Assembly: GCF_001611795.1 (NCBI RefSeq)
Contig: NZ_CP015098.1
Location: 4,774,001 to 4,838,000, forward strand
Reading direction: 5' to 3'
Length of the DNA stretch: 64,000 bases
Source of the DNA: Streptomyces qaidamensis
Lineage (GTDB): Bacteria; Actinomycetota; Actinomycetes; Streptomycetales; Streptomycetaceae
The position numbers were made by a program, and so were the translations under genes. The notes beneath the pieces are model-generated. The model was not told where the DNA came from. It searched no databases and saw only the letters and a program-made list of their open reading frames with translations. The number at the start of each line of letters is the position of its first letter. Position 1 is the stretch's first letter. Below, in pieces: positions 8,324 to 16,054 of the stretch.

Positions 8324-8977
8324 TCAGTGGGCCCGGATGGCGTGGAAGAGCAGTTCGCTCGTCTCCGTCCAGCGCTCCACCACGTCCGCGCGTCCCCTGA
8401 GCACGTCCGAGATGTGCTGGGCGCCGAAGAACGCCGAGACCAGGGACCTCGCCGCCGCCTCCGGCGAGACGCCCTCCCGCACCTGACCCTCGTCCCGCGC
8501 CGCGACCAGCAGCGAGGCGAGGAGCTCGGTCCAGTCGACGTACGGCGTCGGCAGCTCGGCGTCGATGTGCGGGCGCTCTATCTGCAGGCGCGCCCCCGCC
8601 TGCACGACGATGTCGTCCCGGAACGACACCGCCGCACGCGCCAGCATCTGCTCCGCCGTCTCCAGCGGCCCGTACCCCTCCGTCAGGACCTCTTCCAGGA
8701 GCGCCGGCCACCGGGCGTAGTGCTCCTCCACCACCGCCACGGCCAGCGCCTCCTTGGAGGGGTAGTGGAAGTAGACCGCGCCCTTCGTCATCTTCATGCG
8801 GTCGGCCACGTCCTTGACCGACGTGTGCCGGAATCCCTGCTCGGCGAACAGCTCGGACGCCGCGGTGAGCACCAGCAACCTGGTGCGCGCGGACCGTTCC
8901 TGTTTGGGGTCGGGCCCCCTCCTGGTGACGAACTTCCTCGGCGCGAACGCGGCGATGGCTGGCTGCGGCTCGGACAT
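8324..8977 (-). CDS. Gamma-butyrolactone-type receptor (ArpA/ScbR family, TetR fold)
   Basis: 217 aa. After a ~24-residue extension, the TetR HTH occupies about 25-75 (RTRLLVLTAASELFAEQGF, MTKGAVYFHYPSKEALA). The ligand domain carries the pattern of butyrolactone receptors, including ARLQIERPHID and Trp149 in TPYVDW; this aligns with the Trp of ArpA needed for ligand binding. The ATG at 8977 has AGAGGAA upstream. It is divergent from an AfsA-like synthase gene with a perfect ARE-like palindrome between them. By family precedent it should repress its own promoter and afsA-like expression until its ligand binds. The exact ligand class (butyrolactone, butenolide or furan) cannot be told. Confidence 0.88.
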   Translation of the reverse strand: MSEPQPAIAAFAPRKFVTRRGPDPKQERSARTRLLVLTAASELFAEQGFRHTSVKDVADRMKMTKGAVYFHYPSKEALAVAVVEEHYARWPALLEEVLTEGYGPLETAEQMLARAAVSFRDDIVVQAGARLQIERPHIDAELPTPYVDWTELLASLLVAARDEGQVREGVSPEAAARSLVSAFFGAQHISDVLRGRADVVERWTETSELLFHAIRAH

Positions 8978-9083
8978 GCTCGGTTCCTCTGACTCGGCGG
9001 CCTCGGCCGGAGCTGGCGGACGTGTTCGGCCGGGGCAGATGGAATCGTTCCGGCCGTACTGGCTCAAAAACGATTCTCGGCTC

Positions 9084-9103
9084 GATACCTTCTGGAAGGT
9101 ATC
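9084..9103. promoter_or_regulatory. ARE-like operator (autoregulatory element)
   Basis: Inverted repeat with 9-bp perfect arms, GATACCTTC-TG-GAAGGTATC. It keeps the ATACC-N8-GGTAT core of butyrolactone-receptor operators and lies in the divergent spacer between the receptor gene and the AfsA-like gene. It is the expected autoregulatory site. The surrounding bases are AT-rich compared with the genes, as in a promoter. Confidence 0.75.
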
Positions 9104-9183
9104 TTTTTTCGCGTCGCTTCCCGTGAACGACGGGACCATAGCGGGCTCACCCCTGCTTCCGCGACCCGAAAGGGAACAGAACC

Positions 9184-10218
9184 TTGCACTGCGTACCGTC
9201 CCCCGCCGCGCCGCCGGACCTCCACACCCCGGGACCTCCCGGCGGCGCGCTCCGCTACGACCGCCCCGTGGCCCGCGAATCCGTGCACAAGTCCGCCTCC
9301 ACGGAAGTGCTCCTGACCGACGCCCGGCACCTGGGCGAGGACCGGTTCGCGGTCGCCGCCCGGTTACCCCGGGAGCAGTTCATCACCGCCGACCACCCCG
9401 GCGAGGGGGCCCTGGACCCCGTACTGCTGGCCGAGGCGGCTCGGCAGGCGGCGATCCACCTGTCCCACCGTTTCCACGACATCCCCCTCGGGCACCCCTT
9501 CGTCCTCGGCGAGGTCGCCGTCGAACTCGACGAGCCGCTGCCGCCCTCGGCCGACGCGACGCTTCAGGCGCACTGTCGGCGCAAGGCCGGGAACCCCCGC
9601 CGCGCCTGCCTGGAACTGGACGCGACGGTGTGGGCGGCGGGCCGGGCAGCCGGCCGGGCGCGAGTCCTCTGGGAGGCCATGGAGCCACGCCGATACGCGG
9701 TCCTCCGCAAGCGCGGCGCCGCCCAGCCACCCGTGGTGTCCGGGCCGGCCCACGCCGCTGCCGCCGGGGCCGCCTCGCTGCCACCGGCCAGGGTCGGGCT
9801 GCGGCGCGACCGCGACGTCCTCCTCGCCTCCGACACGGAGCGCTCCGGCCGGTGGTGGCTGCGGCTGGACCCCGGCCACCCCGTCCTCTTCGACCACCCG
9901 TCGGACCACATACCGGGCATGGCTCTCGTGGAGGCCTTCCGCCAAGCGGCCGGCGTCGCGGCCACCCAGGGCGCCGTCGGCCCGGCCCGGGTGCGGGACA
10001 TCGGTGAACTCACCGTGGCATACGACTCGTTCGGCGAACCGGACCTGCCGGTGGCCATCACCCTGGAGCCCCGCGGGGCAGGGGCCCGGGAGCCGCACGA
10101 CGAGCACGCCCGCCTCGTCCACCTGACCGCCACGCAGGGCGACCGCACGCTCGCCCGGGCCCGCATCCGGTGCGGGACGCCCGGCCGTGCCCACCGGCGT
10201 ACGGGGGCCGCATGCTGA
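9184..10218 (+). CDS. AfsA-like butyrolactone synthase, with one TTA codon
   Basis: 344-aa protein with two hotdog-like A-factor repeats. The first spans about residues 33-165 (HKSASTEVLLTDARHLGED, ITADHPGEG); the second spans about 205-330 and holds FDHPSDHIPGMALVEAFRQA, a hallmark of the AfsA/ScbA family. AfsA enzymes condense a beta-ketoacyl chain with dihydroxyacetone phosphate in signal synthesis. A TTG at 9184 with AAAGGGAA 7 bp upstream is the best start; GTG at 9268 is the alternative. Leu61 is encoded by TTA (9364-9366), the codon read by the developmentally controlled bldA tRNA. The gene overlaps the next gene by 7 bp, heading a likely three-gene operon. Confidence 0.88.
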   Translation: MHCVPSPAAPPDLHTPGPPGGALRYDRPVARESVHKSASTEVLLTDARHLGEDRFAVAARLPREQFITADHPGEGALDPVLLAEAARQAAIHLSHRFHDIPLGHPFVLGEVAVELDEPLPPSADATLQAHCRRKAGNPRRACLELDATVWAAGRAAGRARVLWEAMEPRRYAVLRKRGAAQPPVVSGPAHAAAAGAASLPPARVGLRRDRDVLLASDTERSGRWWLRLDPGHPVLFDHPSDHIPGMALVEAFRQAAGVAATQGAVGPARVRDIGELTVAYDSFGEPDLPVAITLEPRGAGAREPHDEHARLVHLTATQGDRTLARARIRCGTPGRAHRRTGAAC

Positions 10219-11342
10219 TCGACGACCCGGAGCGCGCCGCCCTGCGCACACCCTTGCGTGACCTGTCGGCCCTGACGGCGACCGCCCGCCGGGACGCCCC
10301 GGTGGCGGAGGAGCGGCGTGCACTCACGGCCGATGCCGTCGACGCGTTGACCCGCGCGGGTTTTCCGCGTCACTTCGTGCCCGGCCGGTTCGGCGGGGAG
10401 GCGGGGGAGTTCGTCCCGCTGGTGGCCGGCGTGGCGGACGCGGGGGAGGCCTGTGCCGCCACGGCGTGGTGCGCCGCGCTGTTCGCCGCGCACGGCCGGC
10501 TGGCCGCCTATCTCCCGCCCGAGGGGCAGCGCGAGGTGTGGGCGGACGGCCCGGACGTGCGGATCGCCGCCGCGGTGGTACCGCCCCAGGGCGCGGCGGT
10601 GGCGGTCGACGGCGGCTGGCGCCTCGACGGCGCCTGGCGGCCTGCCAGCGGGGTCGATCACGCGGACTGGATCCTGCTGGCCTCCTGGACGGACGGCGAG
10701 GAGGGGCGGGAGCACCGGATCTTCGCCGTCCCCCGTGCGCAGGTGACCGTGGAGGACACCTGGCACTCCCTGGGCCTGCGGGGCACCGGCAGCAACACGG
10801 TGCGGTGCGAGGGACTCGTCGTTCCGCGGCACCGGACGTACACGCTCGACGCACTCCTGCGAAGCCGTCCGGGTGCGGCCCGGTGCCACACCGTGCCGTA
10901 TCCCATGGTCGCGGCGCTGATGTTCGCCGCTCCGCTGCTCGGAGCCGCCCGCGGGGCCCTGCGCGCCTGGACCGGCGAACGGCTCGCCGCCGAGCGCCGC
11001 CACCCGGCGGCCCACACCGTGCTGGCCCGGGCATCGGCGCGGATCCACGCCGCCGGTCTGCTCCTGACCGGTGCGGCCGAGCGCGCCGACCGGGGCGAGA
11101 TCACCCCGCTCGCCGTCGCGGAGAACCGCAGGGACGCCACCGCCGCGGCCACACTGTGCCGGGAGGCGGTCGACGCGCTGTTCCACGCCTCCGGCCTGCG
11201 CGCCCAGTCCCCGGACAGCGCCGTGCAACGCGCCTGGCGGGACGCCACGGCCATCGCCGCCCACGCCGCCCTGGACCCGGACGCCGCGGCCCGGGCCTAC
11301 GCGGAAGCGGTGCTGTCCCCGGCGGGAGGTGACGGGCCATGA
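10212..11342 (+). CDS. Acyl-CoA dehydrogenase-fold flavin monooxygenase (HsaA/HpaB-like)
   Basis: 376 aa with the acyl-CoA dehydrogenase fold: N-terminal helical domain, middle beta domain and C-terminal helices. The middle domain SLGLRGTGSNTVRCEGL and the C-terminal WRDATAIAAHAAL fit group D flavin monooxygenases better than true dehydrogenases; no YEGT-type catalytic Glu loop is seen. Such enzymes use reduced flavin supplied by a separate reductase, which is not encoded nearby. It overlaps the AfsA-like gene (ATGCTGA) and the HAD gene (ATGA), so a role in tailoring the signalling molecule is likely but inferred. Confidence 0.75.
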   Translation: MLIDDPERAALRTPLRDLSALTATARRDAPVAEERRALTADAVDALTRAGFPRHFVPGRFGGEAGEFVPLVAGVADAGEACAATAWCAALFAAHGRLAAYLPPEGQREVWADGPDVRIAAAVVPPQGAAVAVDGGWRLDGAWRPASGVDHADWILLASWTDGEEGREHRIFAVPRAQVTVEDTWHSLGLRGTGSNTVRCEGLVVPRHRTYTLDALLRSRPGAARCHTVPYPMVAALMFAAPLLGAARGALRAWTGERLAAERRHPAAHTVLARASARIHAAGLLLTGAAERADRGEITPLAVAENRRDATAAATLCREAVDALFHASGLRAQSPDSAVQRAWRDATAIAAHAALDPDAAARAYAEAVLSPAGGDGP

Positions 11343-12142
11343 CCCGGGCGGCAGCCGTCCCGGTCGCCTTCTTCGACGTCGACGAGACCCTCGTCGCCAC
11401 GAAGAGCCTGCTCGACTTCTGGGACTACTGGGTGACACGGCAGGACGGCCCGGCGGGCACGGGCCGGGGGCCGTACGACCCGCAGCGACGAACGGCGCAG
11501 CCGGCGCCGCCCGCGACCACGTCCACGGCGGCAGCCGGCCCGCCCGACCGCTCCCGGCTCAACCGCGACTACTACCGCCGCTACACGGGCACGCCCGAGT
11601 CGCTCCTCCAGGCCGCCGCCCGCGACTGGTACGCCCGCTACCGCCGCGGCGAGCGCGCCTTCGTCACCGCCGGACTGCACGCCCTCGCCCGGCACCGCGC
11701 TCTCGGGCACGAGATCGTCCTGGTCTCCGGCTCCCTGCGCCCCGTCGTGGACGCCGTCGCCGCGGACCTCGGCGCCACCGCCGTACGGTGCGCCGAGCAG
11801 ACCGTCACCGATGACGGACTGCTGACCGGCGAGATCGACCGGCCGATGATCGGGCGGGCCAAGGCCGACGCCGTCGAGGCCCACCTCGCGGAGCGCGGCG
11901 CCCGCGCCGGTGACTGCCACGCGTACGGCGACCACGACAGCGACCTGCCCATGCTCCGCTCCGTCGGCCACCCCGTCGTGATCGGCGGCGCCCCCGCCCT
12001 GCGGCACGAGGCCGCCCGGCTGGGCTGGACGACCCTCCCCGGCGACACCGGACCACACCCCGCAAGGCCGCCCGTGGCTACCGGTCGACCGCCCCGTTCC
12101 GCCGCAGGCCAACGGCAGGATCAGGCCTCCGTGAGTCCCTGA
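11339..12142 (+). CDS. HAD-superfamily phosphatase (SerB-like)
   Basis: 267 aa. HAD motif I is FFDVDETLV near the N-terminus, motif II is VLVSGSLRP, motif III is the Lys in IGRAKADAV, and motif IV is GDHDSDLPML. A low-complexity Ala/Pro/Thr insert of about 30 residues follows motif I, and the last ~40 residues are disordered. It overlaps the upstream monooxygenase gene by 4 bp. AfsA-type pathways pass through a phosphorylated butenolide that must lose phosphate, so a dedicated phosphatase fits here; other small phosphoesters are equally possible substrates. Confidence 0.8.
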   Translation: MTRAAAVPVAFFDVDETLVATKSLLDFWDYWVTRQDGPAGTGRGPYDPQRRTAQPAPPATTSTAAAGPPDRSRLNRDYYRRYTGTPESLLQAAARDWYARYRRGERAFVTAGLHALARHRALGHEIVLVSGSLRPVVDAVAADLGATAVRCAEQTVTDDGLLTGEIDRPMIGRAKADAVEAHLAERGARAGDCHAYGDHDSDLPMLRSVGHPVVIGGAPALRHEAARLGWTTLPGDTGPHPARPPVATGRPPRSAAGQRQDQASVSP

Positions 12143-12225
12143 TGTACGGCCGACTTTCGCCTCCTCGGAGGAATCCTTCCCAGGGGTATGTTTGTGCTCT
12201 CGATCAAGACCGGAGGGCACCCCGC

Positions 12226-12837
12226 ATGGCCAAACAGGAAAGGGCGCTGCGCACACGTGAGAAGGTGCTGGACGCCGCGGCCGAGGAGTTCGCCGCGCAG
12301 GGATACGCCAAGGCCACGCTGAACGACGTGGCGAGGCGGACGGGGATGACCAAAGGGGCCCTCTACGGGCACTTCCCGTCCAAGGAGATCCTCGCCGCGA
12401 CCCTGCTCGCCCAGTCTCGCGTGGCCTGGGAGGAGATGCGGCGTGCCCGGGACGTGCCGGGCGCCGCGGCCCGTGCCGTGCTGGAGGAACTGGTCCTGGA
12501 GCTCGCCCGGCGCCTGCGCTCGGACATCCGGCTCAGGGCGGCCCTCCGGCTCGCCAGCGACCTGCCCTGTCTGGCCCGCGCGGCCCCGGACCTCTTCGAC
12601 GACGTGCGGCGTCATCTGGTCGGCCTCGTCCACAGGGCGCAGCAGGAGGACGGCATCGCCCCCTATCCGCCGGACCTGGTGGTGGAGCTGCTGCTGACCT
12701 CCCTGCACGGCACTCTCCACGCCTCGCAGTGCGACGACCGGTACGGCAGCGCCCCCACCCGGGAGGCGGTGTGGCGTCTCCTGCTCGACGCGCTCGCCGG
12801 TGATCGCGGGGGCTGCCGGGGCATGGCCGGGCGGTGA
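12226..12837 (+). CDS. Receptor-like TetR regulator (pseudo-receptor candidate)
   Basis: 203-aa TetR regulator closely resembling butyrolactone receptors in its DNA-binding half (KQERALRTREKVLDAAAEEF, MTKGALYGHFPSKEILA) and in overall layout. At the position of the ligand-contacting Trp it has Val127 (LFDDVRRHLVGLV), whereas the receptor at 8324 keeps Trp. Receptor homologues lacking this residue often act as pseudo-receptors that bind antibiotics or other compounds instead. ATG at 12226 with CGGAGGG 9 bp upstream. It follows the AfsA-like operon in the same direction after an 83-bp gap that probably holds its own promoter. Confidence 0.82.
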   Translation: MAKQERALRTREKVLDAAAEEFAAQGYAKATLNDVARRTGMTKGALYGHFPSKEILAATLLAQSRVAWEEMRRARDVPGAAARAVLEELVLELARRLRSDIRLRAALRLASDLPCLARAAPDLFDDVRRHLVGLVHRAQQEDGIAPYPPDLVVELLLTSLHGTLHASQCDDRYGSAPTREAVWRLLLDALAGDRGGCRGMAGR

Positions 12838-12862
12838 GGTCGTCGTTTCGGACACGTAAAAA

Positions 12863-12880
12863 ATACCATCCCGAAGGTTT
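12863..12880. promoter_or_regulatory. Second ARE-like site, upstream of the LysR gene
   Basis: ATACC-N8-GGTTT core (9 of 10 core bases match ATACC-N8-GGTAT) inside an AT-rich stretch, 102 bp before the LysR start at 12982. It has the same spacing as the site at 9084-9103. It would place the LysR gene and possibly the operon it heads under the receptor or pseudo-receptor. Confidence 0.5.
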
Positions 12881-12981
12881 TTTCTGTCATGATGATGCTG
12901 TCCCGGCCCGCCGGGCCGCCCGCTGCCCGGTCGCAGGCCGGTCCGCGGTCGCGGTCGCCATGAAGTGACGGAGGGAAGCAG

Positions 12982-14010
12982 ATGAGTGTGCTGGATGAAA
13001 GGATCGGTCCGTTCCCCCTCGGGCAGGCAGCCTTCGGCGCGGCCCCCGAGGAGCCGCACCAGGAGGAGATTCAGCGTGCTGTCAGCCATGCCGAACATGT
13101 CGATGACTTCGATATGCGACACCTTCGGTACTTCCTGGCTGTGGTCCGCTCCGGAACTGTCTCCGCAGCCGCCAAGGAATTGCGTATATCGCAACCGAGT
13201 CTGAGTCAGCAGATCAAACGGCTGGAGCAGCGAATAGGAGCCGCGCTTTTCGTTCGCAGCTCCCGCGGTGTCGAACTGACGGCGGGTGGCCGGGCCTTTC
13301 TCCGGGAGATCCAGAGCATCCCCGGCCAGCTCCGGTCGGCCATCGCGGCCGCCGCCCCCACCCCCGCGCTCTGGTCCGTCGGCGTGTGCGGAGGCGTGCC
13401 GGCGGAGGTGCTCGCGGAGGTGCAGAACGGTCTCGCCGGGCAGGGCGCACACCACGTCGGCAGCAGACCCGGACCGCACCTGCGCATGCGTTCGGTGGGC
13501 GCGGCGGAGCAGCCCGAGCTGCTGGAGCACGGCGAGATCGTGTTCGGGATCATGCGCCTGCCGGTGACCGCGCCTCACCTCGCCCGCGCCGTCGTATGGG
13601 ACGAGCCGCTCGGCGTCGTCCTGCCCACCGCGCACCCCCTGGCCTCGCAACCGAGCCTGACCTGGGAAGACCTTTCCACGCAGCGCCTCCTCTGGTACGA
13701 CGAGGGGTGCGCGCCCGGGTACGCCGACGCCGTGCCGGCGCAGCTGACGGCGCTGGGCTGGAAGGCCGTGCTGCATCCTGTCGACCAGGACCAGCAGGCT
13801 CTGTTCGTGCACGCCCTGCAGACCACCCGCGATCTGGTGGCCCTGCGCCCGAGCACGGCGGTGACGGACGATCCGCAGCTCGTCTGGCGCCCGTTGCCCA
13901 CCGCCTCCGCGCCCCGTGAACGGCTGGCCGTGACCGCCCTGGCCGGCAGCCGCGCGGCCCGGTATCTGGGCCGGGTGGCCGCTCGGTGCGGGTGGCCCTA
14001 CCGCGCCTGA
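12982..14010 (+). CDS. LysR-family regulator with an N-terminal extension
   Basis: 342 aa. The wHTH starts only at about residue 45 (MRHLRYFLAVVRSGTVSAAA, ISQPSLSQQIKRLEQRI), preceded by a 44-residue acidic extension unusual for the family. The first ATG has a strong GGAGGG 7 bp upstream, so the long form is favoured; an internal ATG at 13114 would give a standard-length protein. A LysR substrate-binding domain fills the rest. It is followed by a strong terminator and then, in the same direction, by the oxidative operon beginning at 14326, its likely target. An ARE-like site lies in its promoter region. Confidence 0.88.
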   Translation: MSVLDERIGPFPLGQAAFGAAPEEPHQEEIQRAVSHAEHVDDFDMRHLRYFLAVVRSGTVSAAAKELRISQPSLSQQIKRLEQRIGAALFVRSSRGVELTAGGRAFLREIQSIPGQLRSAIAAAAPTPALWSVGVCGGVPAEVLAEVQNGLAGQGAHHVGSRPGPHLRMRSVGAAEQPELLEHGEIVFGIMRLPVTAPHLARAVVWDEPLGVVLPTAHPLASQPSLTWEDLSTQRLLWYDEGCAPGYADAVPAQLTALGWKAVLHPVDQDQQALFVHALQTTRDLVALRPSTAVTDDPQLVWRPLPTASAPRERLAVTALAGSRAARYLGRVAARCGWPYRA

Positions 14011-14033
14011 TCTCCCTTTTTCGGCCCCACTCG

Positions 14034-14070
14034 ACGGCCGGTCCGGAACTTCTTGTTCCGGGCCGGCCGT
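14034..14070 (+). terminator. Terminator after the LysR gene
   Basis: 16-bp stem (arms ACGGCCGGTCCGGAAC and GTTCCGGGCCGGCCGT, one wobble) with loop TTCTT. It isolates the LysR gene from the operon downstream. Confidence 0.75.
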
Positions 14071-14136
14071 TCTCTGTTTCCCCGCAGGAAATGAAAACGG
14101 AAACTTACTCCGAGGTCACCTTACCGGAGGGTCATA

Positions 14137-14213
14137 TTCCGTCATAGTCGGAGCCTTATGGCTACTACGCGGTATAGGTCTTGGACAGGCGAGATCCGCT
14201 GAACCTAGTCTCC
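14137..14213 (+). promoter_or_regulatory. Promoter region of the oxidative operon, with motifs shared with 24407-24461
   Basis: Contains ATTCCGTCAT at 14137-14146 and AACCTAGTCTCC at 14202-14213. Near-identical sequences ATTCGGTCAT and AACTTAGTTTCC precede the CoA operon at 24407-24416 and 24450-24461. TAGTCT could be a -10 hexamer and TTGGAC at 14181 a -35 with a long (19-bp) spacer. The first motif is a candidate LysR site. Both functions are inferred from the repetition. Confidence 0.45.
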
Positions 14214-14325
14214 TGTATGTGACACGAATCCGGTTCGGTCACACAGCAATTTCCGATCGATTTCCCAATGACGTCGGATTCATTCCTGATCCATTCGGCC
14301 GCGGCCGGGAAAACAGGGGAGAAGC

Positions 14326-15306
14326 GTGATCTCCACCAAGCTGACGGAACTGCTCGGCATCGAACACCCCGTCATCAGCGCCCCCATGGGGTCCGTGTCC
14401 GGAGGACGGCTCACCACCGCCGTCACCCGCGCCGGCGGGCTGGGACTCGTCGGTGTCAGCTACGGCGACCCCGCCTTCATCGACGAACACGTGGGGCAGG
14501 CCGCGCAGGCCGGTGGCGTCTGGGGCGTCGGCTGCGTGATGTTCACCTTCGACGAGCGCCCGGGCCTGTGGGACAAGGTGCTCGGCTACGCCCCGCCGGT
14601 CGTCGCCCTGTCGTTCGGGGACCCGGACCAGGTACGCCGGTACGTCGCCTCCGCCGCCGAGAGCGGTGCCCACGTCGTGGTCCAGGTGCACGATCCCGAG
14701 CAGGCGGCCGTGGCCCTGCAGGCCGGGGCCTCCGTGCTGGTGGCCCAGGGCGCCGAAGCCGGCGGCCACCACAAGACACAGGCGACACTGCCGCTGATCC
14801 CGGCCGTGCTCGACATCACCCAGGGCGTGGTGCCCGTGGTCGCCGCGGGCGGTTTCGCGGACGGGCGGGGCCTGGCCGCCGCCCTCGCCCTCGGCGCCGA
14901 CGGCGTCATGATGGGCACCCGCTTCGCCGTCACCGAGGAGTCGCTGGGCACGCCCGGCTTCAAGTCCTCGCTGGTCTCCGGGGCCACGGCGGACCTCGTC
15001 GACACCCGGGCCTTCGACGTCGTGCGCGGCATCCCGTGGGACGAGGTCTACCAGGCGCGCTCAGTGAGCAACGACTTCACCCGCACCTGGACCGGCCGCG
15101 ACGCCGAACTCGCCGCCCGTCGCGCCGAGATCGAGCCCGAGTGGGCCGCGGCGGTCGCCCGCGACGACACGAGCCGGCGGGCGCTGTTCGCCGGTGAGGT
15201 CCTCGACCTGGTCCACGACATCCGGCCGGCGGGGAGCGTCGTGCGCGAGACGGTCGCCGAGGCCGAGTCCATCCTGCGCGGCCTGGCCGGGCGCATCACG
15301 CCCTGA
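14326..15306 (+). CDS. Nitronate monooxygenase-like FMN enzyme (NPD family)
   Basis: 326-aa TIM-barrel flavoprotein of the 2-nitropropane dioxygenase/nitronate monooxygenase family. The N-terminus IEHPVISAPMGSVSGGRL, the central QGAEAGGHHKT (His region near the flavin) and the phosphate-binding VVAAGGFADG and GADGVMMGTRF are family motifs. GTG start at 14326 with GGGGAGAA upstream. It heads the oxidative operon. Family members oxidise nitronates, or act as NAD(P)H-dependent flavin or enoyl reductases, so the reaction here is not fixed by sequence. Confidence 0.85.
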   Translation: MISTKLTELLGIEHPVISAPMGSVSGGRLTTAVTRAGGLGLVGVSYGDPAFIDEHVGQAAQAGGVWGVGCVMFTFDERPGLWDKVLGYAPPVVALSFGDPDQVRRYVASAAESGAHVVVQVHDPEQAAVALQAGASVLVAQGAEAGGHHKTQATLPLIPAVLDITQGVVPVVAAGGFADGRGLAAALALGADGVMMGTRFAVTEESLGTPGFKSSLVSGATADLVDTRAFDVVRGIPWDEVYQARSVSNDFTRTWTGRDAELAARRAEIEPEWAAAVARDDTSRRALFAGEVLDLVHDIRPAGSVVRETVAEAESILRGLAGRITP

Positions 15307-15414
15307 CCCCTGCGCTCCGGGCGGGCCCCAGCCCCCGGACCCCACCCGAATCGCCCTGCACGGACCCGTCCTGACCACCGGTCGGGCAGTCCTTCCTCAC
15401 ACCGGAGAAAACCC

Positions 15415-16005
15415 GTGATCCACGTCCTCACCCTCACCTACCTCCAGCCCCGCGAGACCGTCACCGCGCACCTGCCCGAGCACAAGGCCTGGCTGCGGGA
15501 CCACTCCGACCGGGGACGGATCCTGCTGAGCGGGCCCCGGCCCGACGGCGGTGCCGTCATCGTCACCGCCGACCTCGACGAGGCCACCGTGCGGGAGCTC
15601 ATCGAGAGCGACCCGTGGCACAAGCTCGGCATCGCCTCGTACGACCGGGTCGCCTTCGAGGGGAAGAACGCCAGCCCCGGCGTCGTCACCGCGGCCGTCC
15701 CCGACGACAGCGTCCTGCTCATCAACGTCGCCACCACCGAGGACGCGCCCGCCACGGTCGACGCCCTCGCCGGTGCCGTCGAGCACGTCGCCGCCACCGC
15801 CGACGGATTCCGCGGATCCCGACTGCTCACCAGCGTCGACGGCGACGCGGTGATCAACCTCGCGGCCTGGACCGACGAGAAGCGGTTCAACGCCATCTTC
15901 GACGACCCCGGCTTCACCGGCCGCTACCAGGAGTTCGCGAAGACCGTGACCGGCGCCAAGTACCGCCTCTACCGCACCAGCCGGGTCATCAGCCCCAACC
16001 GCTGA
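15415..16005 (+). CDS. YciI-like / antibiotic-biosynthesis-monooxygenase-like two-domain protein
   Basis: 196 aa. The first ~95 residues resemble YciI ferredoxin-like domains (HLPEHKAWLRDHSDRGRILL, SGPRPDGGAVIV, DPWHKLGIASY). The second half resembles an ABM dimeric alpha/beta-barrel domain (DGFRGSRLLTSVDGDAVINL, FDDPGFTGRYQEFAKTV). Both are small-molecule folds that handle unstable aromatic or lactone intermediates without cofactors. GTG start with GGAGAA upstream, second gene of the operon. The fusion may catalyse a hydrolytic or isomerising step after an oxygenase; no reaction can be assigned. Confidence 0.75.
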   Translation: MIHVLTLTYLQPRETVTAHLPEHKAWLRDHSDRGRILLSGPRPDGGAVIVTADLDEATVRELIESDPWHKLGIASYDRVAFEGKNASPGVVTAAVPDDSVLLINVATTEDAPATVDALAGAVEHVAATADGFRGSRLLTSVDGDAVINLAAWTDEKRFNAIFDDPGFTGRYQEFAKTVTGAKYRLYRTSRVISPNR

Positions 16006-16054
16006 ACCCGCGCCGCACCGCACCGCCCGGCACGCACGACCTCAAGGAGCAACC

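Noticed and set aside
12170..12192. A third ARE site upstream of the second receptor-like gene.
   Set aside because: Only the right arm GGTATGT fits; the left arm GGAATCC matches poorly, so it was not called as a site.
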